A stretch of DNA of 64,000 bases from positions 186,001-250,000 of the forward strand of contig DASRFG010000023.1 in NCBI GenBank assembly GCA_035651655.1. Direction: 5' to 3'. Position numbers and translations under genes: made by a program. The stretch is from Terriglobales bacterium (GTDB lineage: Bacteria; Acidobacteriota; Terriglobia; Terriglobales; Acidobacteriaceae). The notes beneath the pieces are model-generated. The model worked only from the letters and a program-made list of their open reading frames with translations. It had not been told where the DNA came from and did not search any database. This document shows positions 34,724-43,163 of this stretch, piece after piece. Numbering within the stretch: the stretch's first letter is position 1; each line of letters starts with the position of its first letter.

Positions 34724-36166
34724 TTACACGGGTTCATACAGCAAAGCTCTTTTGGCGCCTCTTCGGGACTTCCACACGGAACCCTCGTGCTGGTCAAGTA
34801 ATGCTAGAACTTTGTTGCGGCCCATGCCTGAACGCTGCACGACCTGATTTTTTGAAAGTCCTGGGCTGCTGCTGATGATTTTCGCAATGGCATCGATTTC
34901 TTTTTGGCGATTGTTTGCTACTGATGAATCGGTGACAGTGAAGCGTCCGGCCGCGAAGTCAGTTTGGATCGAAATAGTCGTCTCGGCTGTGAACCTGTGC
35001 TTCACGCTTCGCAATTCCAGCAGGTCTTTACGTTTGACGAGCGCAAAGACCGCGTCGGCACCGCCGGCAATGTCACTGCTGCCGCGATAGGATGACGTCT
35101 CGGATTTTCCCTTGTGGTGCACCGGGAAGAGGGTCGCGCCCGCGTTTGCCAGCCTACGCAGATGTGCCATTACTTTGCTCATCTCAGAAGCATCGTTTTC
35201 GTTTTCGGCGCTATGGAAGCGGATCAGCGAGTCAAAAACGATAAATGCGCCGATCTTGGCAAATTCCAAGAGCCGTGGATCGCCAATCATGGGCGGCTCG
35301 TCTTCACACCAAGCACCCCATGGACGAAATACTCCAGGGCCCCCACAAATTGTTTGGAGCCGGTTTCGCATGAGCTGTAGTGGGTTTTCGCGGTCAAGAT
35401 AAAGGACTGGACGGCGTTCGCAGCGTCGGCCCAAGAATTCCCCGCCTTGGGCTATCGCTCTGACAATGCCCATTGCCAGCCAAGTCTTGCCTGCACCTGG
35501 TTCTCCCGCAAGCACGGTGATCGCTCGCGCTGGAATTAGGCCCTCTACCGCCCATGAAACGTCACCCGAGGAGATTTCGAACGGATCCGGAATCTGGTCA
35601 AGCGTCACGATTCGGTGTATAGAATCGGATTGGTATTCTGCTAACCGCCAGTTTATTTCAGCGAATCGCGGCGCCAATTCAGTAAGGCTGGCGCCTCCGT
35701 TGGCGTGCACCATCGCAGCTTCACAGGCGCTGGAGACGTATCTTTTGCCGGCCGCCTCGCGCACCATCTTGACATAATGCTCAATGTTCAGGGTGCGCGG
35801 CAATCCGTCTGTGAGCGATGTTAGATAAGCGATCCCGCCGACCGCCTCGACTTCATGTCGACGCGTCAGTTCTTCTCCAAGGGTGATGATGTCGATCGGT
35901 CGGCCCGATTCGGCCAACTCTCGCATCCTGCAGAAGATTCGTCGGTGCGCATCGAGAGAAAAGTTATCAGCCCGCAGCACCTCTGCCACTAGCCAAACCT
36001 CATTGTCCAAGATGACCGCGCCCAGGACCGCGCGCTCGGGATCGCTAAAAGTGAATGTCATCGTCGTGATTTTCCAGGTGAGAGTCCTTTCTTCGGCAGC
36101 GGTTGCAGGCCACTCGCGAAACCGTCCGGCACCTTGGTGTGACTCGCCTTCTATCGGCGAAGTCAT
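34724..36166 (-). CDS. DnaB-N-domain/RepA-like AAA ATPase (element replication)
   Basis: I set the start at 36166, since its ATG overlaps the stop of the excisionase-like gene (ATGA). After about 35 variable residues comes a DnaB-like N-terminal domain (DPERAVLGAVILDNEVW, then TLGEELTRR, VEAVGGIAYLTSL). A RecA-type ATPase follows, with Walker A LAGEPGAGKTWLA (about residue 208) and Walker B FIVFDSLIRFHS (about 310), then GATLFPVHHKGK and a C-terminal winged-helix-like region. It is a RepA/DnaB-type helicase likely supporting element replication. Confidence 0.82.
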   Translation of the reverse strand: MTSPIEGESHQGAGRFREWPATAAEERTLTWKITTMTFTFSDPERAVLGAVILDNEVWLVAEVLRADNFSLDAHRRIFCRMRELAESGRPIDIITLGEELTRRHEVEAVGGIAYLTSLTDGLPRTLNIEHYVKMVREAAGKRYVSSACEAAMVHANGGASLTELAPRFAEINWRLAEYQSDSIHRIVTLDQIPDPFEISSGDVSWAVEGLIPARAITVLAGEPGAGKTWLAMGIVRAIAQGGEFLGRRCERRPVLYLDRENPLQLMRNRLQTICGGPGVFRPWGAWCEDEPPMIGDPRLLEFAKIGAFIVFDSLIRFHSAENENDASEMSKVMAHLRRLANAGATLFPVHHKGKSETSSYRGSSDIAGGADAVFALVKRKDLLELRSVKHRFTAETTISIQTDFAAGRFTVTDSSVANNRQKEIDAIAKIISSSPGLSKNQVVQRSGMGRNKVLALLDQHEGSVWKSRRGAKRALLYEPV

Positions 36167-36414
36167 TGGATCTCGTTCTGTTTGCACCCATGTAGTCGAC
36201 GCGTCCGACCGTTACCTACACCTTCACGCTCGGCACGTTCCACCTCAGCCATAGGTATCAGACGCCGACCACCGATGTAGATTGTCCGCAAGTAACCATC
36301 CCGCGCGAGTCGTTTCGCTGCGTCCCGTGAAATTCCGAACATCTCGGCGAACTCGGTAAAACCTACTGCCCTTCGTCCAGCTAACCCTGTCATCATCTTC
36401 TTTCCCCTTTGCAC
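36163..36414 (-). CDS. Excisionase-type MerR/HTH DNA-binding protein, 83 aa
   Basis: The segment AVGFTEFAEMFGISRDAAKRL plus YIGGRRLIPMAEVER is the winged helix-turn-helix of excisionase-like proteins. It is small and located next to the integrase region, divergent from the CGNR-like/integrase genes. It may bind attachment sites or the 36450-36480 palindrome. It overlaps the helicase gene by 4 nt. Confidence 0.78.
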   Translation of the reverse strand: MQRGKKMMTGLAGRRAVGFTEFAEMFGISRDAAKRLARDGYLRTIYIGGRRLIPMAEVERAEREGVGNGRTRRLHGCKQNEIQ

Positions 36415-36449
36415 TGCCGCGATCTGTGCTAGACTATGTGCCTGTCACA

Positions 36450-36480
36450 CTAGATTTGTAAATAGTTATTACAATTCTAG
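36450..36480. promoter_or_regulatory. 31-bp near-palindromic operator in the divergent promoter region
   Basis: The sequence CTAGA-t-TTGTAA-atagtta-TTACAA-t-TCTAG is a perfect inverted repeat apart from the two central-flanking t residues and the 7-nt centre. It sits between the divergent excisionase-like (start 36414) and CGNR-like (start 36498) genes. It could be an operator that sets the integration/excision choice, bound by one of those two proteins. This is seen in the sequence; function is inferred. Confidence 0.55.
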
Positions 36481-36497
36481 CGGGGAGCAGCAAAATT

Positions 36498-37268
36498 ATG
36501 CCAGGTTTCGTTCTAGAGGACCGCGTGAGGAACTTCCTAAATCCGGGGAGAGTACCTCTGGAGCGGATCCGGGGGTTCCTCATTGGGCTTGCAAACGTGG
36601 AAGCCGATGATCCGAACGACACCCGTAACTTCCTTCGTCAATACGAGAACTTCTTCTTTGTGGATGATAGGTTCCGCCGTCATCAAGAAATCGTGGAGTT
36701 AATACACGGCAGGCAGCTTCCGGCAAGACCAGGAGGCCGGCTCTCGCACGACGAGAACGGCCGGTCGGTTGTTGAGGGCGTTCTGGAGGGTGAACTTTCA
36801 GACGAGCAAGCGGGCCTAGCGCGGAAGCTGATCATTGAGCGTTTTCAATCTTCGGTGACGTATGCCTGGACGGATGACGCTGCTCCACATCGTCGAGAAG
36901 ATGTCATTGCAGACGCTCTGGACTCATACGACCCCCGGGAACGGGGATGGCTAGTTCAGGAAGCTCGGTTCGCTTTTTGGCAGTGGCTGTTTGGACCACC
37001 TATGTATCCCAGCCCATTGTTCCCCTCGCTTGAGTATAGGAAGTGCCCTCCTAACTATCGATTTGAGCAAGCAATGCTGTACCTGATGCGAAATCTGCAC
37101 TTAGCAAAGGAGTGTGCAAATAGGTTTTGCTCTAAGGACCGTTTTTTCTTGGCCGCTCGTGCCAATCGTGTGTACTGCAGTAACGAATGCCATCTACCAG
37201 CGAAGCGGGCATCGGAGCTTCGGTCTTACCATAAAAACAAAAATAAATGGAAACGAAAGGAGACGTGA
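36498..37268 (+). CDS. CGNR-like zinc-finger protein, 256 aa
   Basis: The C-terminal segment CANRFCSKDRFFLAARANRV then YCSNECHLPAKRASEL has a C-x4-C and C-x3-C zinc ligand set like CGNR/zf-CGNR proteins, followed by a basic tail. The N-terminal 190 residues are a variable helical domain with no motif. The start MPGFVLEDRV is preceded by a GGGGAG. Its stop overlaps the integrase start (TGATG), so both are made together; a regulatory role on integration is inferred. Confidence 0.6.
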   Translation: MPGFVLEDRVRNFLNPGRVPLERIRGFLIGLANVEADDPNDTRNFLRQYENFFFVDDRFRRHQEIVELIHGRQLPARPGGRLSHDENGRSVVEGVLEGELSDEQAGLARKLIIERFQSSVTYAWTDDAAPHRREDVIADALDSYDPRERGWLVQEARFAFWQWLFGPPMYPSPLFPSLEYRKCPPNYRFEQAMLYLMRNLHLAKECANRFCSKDRFFLAARANRVYCSNECHLPAKRASELRSYHKNKNKWKRKET

Positions 37269-38449
37269 TGAGCAAAAGACGTCAGGATGGGCTGTATCGG
37301 CGCGGCTACATTTTTTGTTTTCGTTACAAGGACAGCGACGCTGACTGGAAGGAGAAATCCACTGGCACTGGCGATCGCGTCGAGGCGAAAGCTTTTAAGG
37401 GTCAGTTTCTTGAGGATCTAAAACAAGGTCGCCTGCCCACGGATAAGGCACAATGGACCGTGGAGCAAGCCTGTATGCGTTGGGTTGAGCAGCACGCCGC
37501 TCACCTGAAATCACAAAAGGCAAGGTCCAATGAGCAGTCGTATCTCCGCCAATTGGTACGCCGCTTGGGATCCAGAAAAGTGAAATCTATCACGCTGGAC
37601 GTTCTTAAGGACTACCAGCGCGATCGCCGTAGGGAGGTAAAAGAGAGGCCCATTAACCTTGAAATGGGAATCTTGGTGAACGTGCTCAAGGAATCGAACC
37701 TGTGGCGTGGACCTCTGCTGAACTACAGACGGCTGAGCGAGCCAGAAAGCGAGGTAGGCGAGGCTCTCGCCCTCGACCAACTCAAGAGGCTTGAGACCGT
37801 TGCAGCCAGCAACGAACTATGGCAGGTAGCGTATTGTGCAGAAGTGCTGGCCGCCAACACCGGAATGCGTGGCGGTGAGATAAAGAAGTTGCAGCTAGGC
37901 GCGATCGACTTGGAGCGGCGCCGTGTCCGCGTCACAAGAAAAAGCACCAAGACGAATGCTGGAGCCCGCTGGGTTGAACTAAACCAAGCCGCCACAGCAG
38001 CAGTCGTACTGCTCTACAGGCGCGCTGAGCTGCTGGGCGCTGCAGAACCTGAACACTTCCTATTACCGGCAGATCTGTCGCGCCACACGAAGGCAAGTGA
38101 CCCACTGAGGGGGCATCATGGCTTTGATCCTACCCGCCACCAAATATCGTGGGACACAGCCTGGAGGCGAGTACGCAGGGCGGCGGGACTCCCAAATCTT
38201 CGTTTTCACAGTCTTAGGCATACGTTCATCACGAGCATGGCGGAGATAGGAACTCCTCTGCAGGTAACGCAAGCCATTGTCGGCCATATGTCCGATGCCA
38301 TTACGAAACACTACACACACATCTCAGACAAAGTGTCGCGCTCGGCCGTGGAAATGCTGGACAAAATTCGCGAACGTAGCAACTTTGTGGATACTTTTGC
38401 GGATGTTCCGCTACCGATCGAAACTATATCAGCTAAGCTGTTGCAATGA
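37268..38449 (+). CDS. Tyrosine recombinase (integrase) of the island
   Basis: The start at 37268 has GGAG upstream and overlaps the CGNR-like stop; the upstream in-frame Met at 37247 lies inside that gene. The SAM-like N-terminal domain (residues 1-150) is followed by the catalytic domain with Arg201 (NTGMRGGE), HSLRHTF (His314, Arg317), IVGHMSD (His340) and Tyr349 in KHYTH, the complete R-H-R-H-Y set. Its stop is 1 nt before the tRNA-Gly 3' end, the usual position for an integrase targeting this tRNA. It catalyses insertion and, with the excisionase-like protein, excision. Confidence 0.95.
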   Translation: MSKRRQDGLYRRGYIFCFRYKDSDADWKEKSTGTGDRVEAKAFKGQFLEDLKQGRLPTDKAQWTVEQACMRWVEQHAAHLKSQKARSNEQSYLRQLVRRLGSRKVKSITLDVLKDYQRDRRREVKERPINLEMGILVNVLKESNLWRGPLLNYRRLSEPESEVGEALALDQLKRLETVAASNELWQVAYCAEVLAANTGMRGGEIKKLQLGAIDLERRRVRVTRKSTKTNAGARWVELNQAATAAVVLLYRRAELLGAAEPEHFLLPADLSRHTKASDPLRGHHGFDPTRHQISWDTAWRRVRRAAGLPNLRFHSLRHTFITSMAEIGTPLQVTQAIVGHMSDAITKHYTHISDKVSRSAVEMLDKIRERSNFVDTFADVPLPIETISAKLLQ

Positions 38450-38498
38450 TGGAGCGGGAGACGGGGATCGAACCCGCGACATCCAGCTTGGGAAGCTG
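38450..38498 (-). repeat. attR-like 49-bp copy within intact tRNA-Gly
   Basis: This is the right copy of the direct repeat, part of the functional tRNA gene. Integration kept the tRNA intact here and left only the 3' part at the left end, as is standard for tRNA-targeting islands. Confidence 0.92.
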
Positions 38499-38524
38499 GC
38501 GTTCTACCGCTGAACTACTCCCGC
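38450..38524 (-). tRNA. tRNA-Gly (anticodon CCC), attachment site of the island
   Basis: On the minus strand the gene starts GCGGGAG at 38524 and pairs with CTCCCGC at 38454-38460, followed by discriminator T and CCA (38452-38450). The anticodon stem is CCAGC/GCTGG with loop TTCCCAA, giving anticodon CCC for glycine. The T arm holds the GGTTCGATCC consensus. The 3' 49 nt are duplicated at 17762-17810. The cloverleaf was worked out by eye. Confidence 0.93.
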
Positions 38525-38682
38525 CCGGCGCACAGAAGACCCTTCGCTGGTGTGCATCAGTCTAGCATCGTAAAAATGGCGACACAACCATAGGAGTAGC
38601 CACCAGCCTGCTCCTGTGGAGGCAAGCCGGAGCAGGACGCCACATCCGATGTCGCGTAAATCAAAACTTCCTCGATCAGCAA

Positions 38683-39855
38683 TCAATCTGCGCCAGCGTT
38701 GGCAGCCGTCTGTTTTTCGGCACATGCGGTCGGAACCAGCGCGCGTACTTCTCCGCTCAGTGTTCCCTTGGCGAGGAAGCTCCGAATTCTGGCCACCAGG
38801 GCTGCAGTCACTTCCTGTCCTTTACCTACGAGCAGCAGACCGTAGCTGCTGCGCAGGTCTTCATCGAGCACCATGCCGATTCTGAGGTCGGCAAGTTTGA
38901 CCTGATGAAGCTCCATGGTACTGGCCGCGATGTGGAGATCGGAGAGCAAGCTCACGATGGCGCGATCGTATTCCGAGGGATTTTTTAGCAGCTGATCGAT
39001 GGCTTCGTGGTGACCGACACCTTGGCTGAGTAACTGGTCGAACGCCAGGCCTATCTTGAGGGCTTGAGCGCCGAGGCGGGCGGGGGACTTTGCGTTTGTG
39101 CCTGCGGCCGCGGATGCGGCCTCGTTTTGCCGGGAAATCATCTCTGCAACCGGTCCCAAACGCGGGATACGGGTAAGCAGATCGCGCGCCACTACGGGAT
39201 GGGAGTTGTAGCGGTGCTGCTCCTCAGGCGAGAGGACCTGGCCCATGTGCACGCTCTCCATGGTCTCCGGTGTCAATGTGACGCATCCGAGTTGGCAAAG
39301 CATGGCCGCGACCTCGAACTCCCAGGAATGGGTTACGGATAACCGGCGCGCGATGTGACTGACGTAGTTGCGAACCCGGTTTGATTTTCCGAATGCCACC
39401 GGATTCACCAGGCTCAGCACTTCGGTCAGAACCTGGACCGCCCCGAAGAGTGTTTTCTCCAGAAGTTCTTTCTCCGACAACACCAGCCGGTATTGCTCAA
39501 TACAGGCACGCAGGGCGAGAGTCAGATCCTCAGCGGTTGTGGGTTTGGCCAGAAAGCGAAAAATCTTGCCCTGATTAACCGCATGGATGAATGCATCCAC
39601 ATCCGCATTTCCGGTCAGCATCATGCGGATAGTATTGGGCGCAATCTGACCTACTCGGCTCAGAAACTCATTTCCGTCCATCCCCGGCATCCTCAGGTCA
39701 GACAAGACCACCGCAAATGGCCCGGATTGCTGCAACTCAGCAAGCCCTTTTTCACCGCCGACGGCCAGAGTCACATCAAATTCCTTGCGCAGTACACGGC
39801 GGTACCCTTCAAGCACTAGGGGCTCATCATCCACTAACAAGACTTTCTCTGACAT
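38683..39855 (-). CDS. Response regulator with degenerate HD-type output domain
   Basis: The receiver domain is complete: DD at residues 9-10, phosphoacceptor Asp in VLSDLRMPG (about 52), Thr in MMLTGN (about 80) and Lys in FLAKPTT (about 103). After a helical linker, the output part (about 140-350) is related to HD-GYP/HDOD proteins but its metal ligands look altered (PVVARDLLTRIPRLGPVAEMIS, no HDIG/HD-GYP signature). It should be a signalling or protein-binding output. It is downstream of histidine kinase 39932-41638 and likely its partner. Confidence 0.78.
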   Translation of the reverse strand: MSEKVLLVDDEPLVLEGYRRVLRKEFDVTLAVGGEKGLAELQQSGPFAVVLSDLRMPGMDGNEFLSRVGQIAPNTIRMMLTGNADVDAFIHAVNQGKIFRFLAKPTTAEDLTLALRACIEQYRLVLSEKELLEKTLFGAVQVLTEVLSLVNPVAFGKSNRVRNYVSHIARRLSVTHSWEFEVAAMLCQLGCVTLTPETMESVHMGQVLSPEEQHRYNSHPVVARDLLTRIPRLGPVAEMISRQNEAASAAAGTNAKSPARLGAQALKIGLAFDQLLSQGVGHHEAIDQLLKNPSEYDRAIVSLLSDLHIAASTMELHQVKLADLRIGMVLDEDLRSSYGLLLVGKGQEVTAALVARIRSFLAKGTLSGEVRALVPTACAEKQTAANAGAD

Positions 39856-39931
39856 TAGAGTCCTTCCTGGAAGCTCTTCCTACGGCACACTCGTCGCGCT
39901 TAGCGAAATCGTCCACTCAAGATGATTTTCC

Positions 39932-41638
39932 TTATGCACTGGCTTGAAGAGGGATACGCACAAAGAACGTAGTGCCCTTACCCACTTCGGTTTCGAACCA
40001 GATTTGCCCTCCATGTTTGTTTACGACTACGTCGTGAGCCAATGGCAGACCTTGCCCACTCCCACGATTAACGGCTTTGGTGGTAAAGAAAGGTTCAAAA
40101 ATATGGTGACTGATCTCCTGCGGGATACCTGTTCCGTTGTCTTGCACCTGGACCTCCACATAATCCGGACCGCGCCGTGTGCGCACGGTAAGGGTGCCTT
40201 TCACAGACTCGCCGTCTCTGCCGGTATCCTGGATGGCGTGAGCAGCGTTGATAATCAGGTGCAGGAATACCTGGTTCATGTCATCGGGCAGGCACACTAC
40301 AGGCGGCAAATTGGATTCGAAATCGGTCACCAGTTCGGCACTTTTCCATTCGTTGCTGGTGACGGTCATGGTGGTTTCCAGGGCGGCGTTGATGTCAATG
40401 GGTATCTTCTTTTCAGCACCCGAGGGAGCAAACCTCCGCATAGCACCAACAATTTTGCCGATCCGTTGTACGCCATCTTCGCTTTGAGCAAGGGCTTTGG
40501 GTATCTCGCTGGTCAGGAACGGCAGATCCGCCTCATCAATACGGGTTCTTAGTTGCTCTAGGCAATCAGGTGTCGGGCCTCCCACAGTTTTGGACTGCTT
40601 GGCAATACAGCAGGAGAGCGCCAGGACCTGATTCAGTTCGCGCCAGCTGTCCGCCAGGAAGCTGATGTTGTCGCCGATGAACTGATTGGGAGTATTGATT
40701 TCGTGAGCAATGCCGGACGCTAGCTGCCCGATCGCCTCGAGCTTCTGGGCTTGCTCGGCGTGTTTTCGATGGCGGATGTCGCGCGCAACGATCACCAAGC
40801 TCTCAATCTCCCCAGCCGAATTGCGGATGAATCCACCACGGGATTCCAGCGCCACGTAGCCGCCATTTCTGTGGCGCATGCGGTATTCCAATACCTGTCC
40901 CTGGCCAGTGCGGACGGCTTCAGCAGCGCCTTTGATTACGATCTCCCGATCGTCAGGATGGATTTGCTCAAATGCTACCGTCTGTTTTAGTTCTTCCGGC
41001 GTGTATCCCAATACGCGAAGATAACTAGAATTGTTGTAAATTCGATTGCCAGCCGGATCTACGACGGCGATCAAGTCTCCGGCATTTTCCGCGATCATCT
41101 TGAAGGTCTCTTCCGTTTGGTGAAGAGCGTCTTGGGCGCGCTTGCGACGTGTGATATCCCGAAAGGTGAGGACCGAGCCTACGGCCGTCTTCTTCTCCCA
41201 CATGGGATAGAGCCAAAATTCCACCGGGAGAGAAGTGCCATCGGCGCGCCAAAATAACTCATCATCCATATAGCTGGTTTCACCGCTGCGAATGCACTTG
41301 TAGGCGCCCGCGCAATCGGTGTGGGGCTGTGGACTGCCACCTGTGGGAACACCGTGGCAGATTTCGTGCAGTTTCTTACCTAGCAACTGGTCTGCCGATT
41401 CGTACCCTAAATGCTGCAAGCAAGCTCGATTGCAGGACGTACAACTCCCATCAAGATCGAGGCCAATAATCCCCTCAAAAGTTGAATCCAGCAGGAGCCG
41501 CACCCGCCGGGCTTCGGCACGAGTTCTGGCATGCACCCCTCGCGCCTGAAGTAAATACCCAGCCAATCCGCCCCCAATCAGCAAATCGGCCACCAGCCTG
41601 AGATGGCCCGTCGTCATCGCGAGCAGAGGACTAATCAT
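39932..41638 (-). CDS. Membrane PAS histidine kinase, 568 aa
   Basis: Residues 10-33 hold a hydrophobic segment that may anchor the protein, followed by two PAS domains (first from about residue 50 with the CNRACLQHLGYE block, second from about 185 with VDPAGNRIYNNSSYLRVLGY). The phosphoacceptor His is in ASGIAHEINTPNQF (about 315), and the ATPase domain has INAAHAIQD (N box) and DNGTGIP plus GSGQGLPLA (G1 and G2). It lies 76 nt upstream of its likely response regulator and is paralogous to the kinase at 41844. Confidence 0.9.
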   Translation of the reverse strand: MISPLLAMTTGHLRLVADLLIGGGLAGYLLQARGVHARTRAEARRVRLLLDSTFEGIIGLDLDGSCTSCNRACLQHLGYESADQLLGKKLHEICHGVPTGGSPQPHTDCAGAYKCIRSGETSYMDDELFWRADGTSLPVEFWLYPMWEKKTAVGSVLTFRDITRRKRAQDALHQTEETFKMIAENAGDLIAVVDPAGNRIYNNSSYLRVLGYTPEELKQTVAFEQIHPDDREIVIKGAAEAVRTGQGQVLEYRMRHRNGGYVALESRGGFIRNSAGEIESLVIVARDIRHRKHAEQAQKLEAIGQLASGIAHEINTPNQFIGDNISFLADSWRELNQVLALSCCIAKQSKTVGGPTPDCLEQLRTRIDEADLPFLTSEIPKALAQSEDGVQRIGKIVGAMRRFAPSGAEKKIPIDINAALETTMTVTSNEWKSAELVTDFESNLPPVVCLPDDMNQVFLHLIINAAHAIQDTGRDGESVKGTLTVRTRRGPDYVEVQVQDNGTGIPQEISHHIFEPFFTTKAVNRGSGQGLPLAHDVVVNKHGGQIWFETEVGKGTTFFVRIPLQASA

Positions 41639-41843
41639 TGCGGCGATCCCCGGATTGGTTGCGGCTGTGAAGGCATGCCTTCCTCTGGATCCTGGTCCCG
41701 ATTTATTTATCGGCAGCCAGCTGGCCGTTCTGTATTACACGCCAGAGGCTTAGGGTCGTCCCATTCCGGGAGCGCCTGCCGAAACCCGTCATCGGGGTAG
41801 AGCACGGGTGGTAAAGCGCCGATCAGATATTCGGGGTACCTTT

Positions 41844-43163
41844 ATGTCCAGACGAGCCGATGCCTCCGCCGCTCACCCAGAGCCCACACCGGCGCTAGAG
41901 CAGGATTCAGTCGCGGTACAGCCCGGCAAGTCGAGCAAACTTGCGGATTCGGAACTTCCGTCGCAGCAAGATCTGGTGCTCGATTCGTTGCCTTCGATCA
42001 TCATTCAGTTGGATAAGAGTGGCCGCATCAGCGCGTGGAACGCAAGGGCCAAAGCAGTGTTCGGCGTGCAACGTGAAGCCGCTCTTGGAAAGACGCTAGC
42101 TGCTTCCGGGGTAGCATGGCTCGGAGGAAAGCTGGAAGTCGACCTCGATCACTGGCGGTCCGACGAACTCCCCCGCCGCTATGACAACATTCTTTTTGAG
42201 CGGAATGGGGAAAAGCGCTGCTGGGCTTTCGTTGCCCACCCGTTGAGACAAGGAGGCCGCGACCCTGTGGGAGTGTTGATTACGGGTGCAGATGTTACCG
42301 AGCGGCGCAACCAAGAACTGCAAGAAGAGCAAAGGCAAAAACTCCAGGCCATTGGACAGCTAGCATCAGGAATTGCCCACGAAATCAACACTCCTACTCA
42401 GTACGTCTCCGACAATATCACCTTCTTAAGAGATTCCTGGCAGGAGCTCGATCAACTGCTGGAAGTGGTATCGAAGCTATCTACGGCACTCGAGGCCGGT
42501 GCTTCCGCGCAAGATCAAACCGCTATTCTGGGAAGGAGTGCCGAGCAGATAGACCTGTTGTACCTGAGGAAAGAAATACCGAAATCCATTGAGCAGTCTC
42601 TTGAAGGCCTTCGCAAAGTGGCCATGATTGTGCGGGCCATGAGGGAGTTCTCGCATCCGGGCTCCCCGGACAAATGTGCCATCAACATAAACGAAGCCAT
42701 TGAAACCACGGTCACGGTGGCGAGGAGTGAGTGGAAGTACGTGGCGGAACTTGTTACCCATCTTGACCCACAATTACCGCAGGTGTTCGCCATTGCGGGC
42801 GAGTTCAACCAGGTGATCTTGAATCTGGTGGTAAATGCCGCGCATGCCATCGCCTCCAAGAGCAAAGATGCGGCGGTCAACGGCAAGATTACGATCGCTA
42901 CCAAGCACGATGGTGATAGCGTGGAAATAGATATTTCCGACACCGGATCGGGAATTCCCGAAGCGATTCGCTCGCGAATCTTCGAGCCCTTCTTCACCAC
43001 CAAAGAACCCGGGAAAGGCACCGGACAGGGCCTTATGCTGGCGCACACAATCATCGTTGACAAACATGGGGGGAAACTTTGGTTTGACACAGAAGTGGGA
43101 AGAGGAACGACCTTCCATATCCGCCTTCCCATCAAACCTGCCGCAAAGGCAATGCACGCATGA
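41844..43163 (+). CDS. PAS histidine kinase, 439 aa
   Basis: I prefer ATG 41844 (MSRRADASA) over an upstream GTG at 41808. A single PAS domain (about residues 55-160) is followed by a HisKA with ASGIAHEINTPTQYVSDNITF and an ATPase domain with NAAHAIASKSKD, DTGSGIPE and GTGQGLMLA. The kinase core is closely similar to that of the neighbour at 39932-41638, with the same AHEINTP motif, so the two arose by duplication. No membrane segment is seen, so it is probably cytoplasmic. It overlaps the response-regulator gene by 4 nt. Confidence 0.9.
   Translation: MSRRADASAAHPEPTPALEQDSVAVQPGKSSKLADSELPSQQDLVLDSLPSIIIQLDKSGRISAWNARAKAVFGVQREAALGKTLAASGVAWLGGKLEVDLDHWRSDELPRRYDNILFERNGEKRCWAFVAHPLRQGGRDPVGVLITGADVTERRNQELQEEQRQKLQAIGQLASGIAHEINTPTQYVSDNITFLRDSWQELDQLLEVVSKLSTALEAGASAQDQTAILGRSAEQIDLLYLRKEIPKSIEQSLEGLRKVAMIVRAMREFSHPGSPDKCAININEAIETTVTVARSEWKYVAELVTHLDPQLPQVFAIAGEFNQVILNLVVNAAHAIASKSKDAAVNGKITIATKHDGDSVEIDISDTGSGIPEAIRSRIFEPFFTTKEPGKGTGQGLMLAHTIIVDKHGGKLWFDTEVGRGTTFHIRLPIKPAAKAMHA

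Larger units (their letters stand above)
17762..38498. mobile_element. Integrative genomic island in tRNA-Gly(CCC), about 20.7 kb
   Basis: The island lies between a 49-bp direct repeat (17762-17810 and 38450-38498), which is the 3' part of a tRNA-Gly gene. The right copy belongs to the intact tRNA; the left copy is a displaced 3' fragment. A tyrosine recombinase (37268-38449) ends 1 nt before the intact tRNA's CCA end, and an excisionase-like HTH gene, a DnaB/RepA-like helicase and a DUF5681 gene follow it. No capsid or tail genes and no relaxase or conjugation genes are visible. The rest is cargo, including two GHKL-ATPase operons. The form suggests an integrative or satellite-like element rather than a complete prophage. 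Confidence 0.9.

Noticed and set aside
17762-38498. Complete prophage
   Set aside because: No capsid, portal, terminase large subunit or tail genes are visible; only integrase, excisionase-like, helicase and DUF5681 genes are present.
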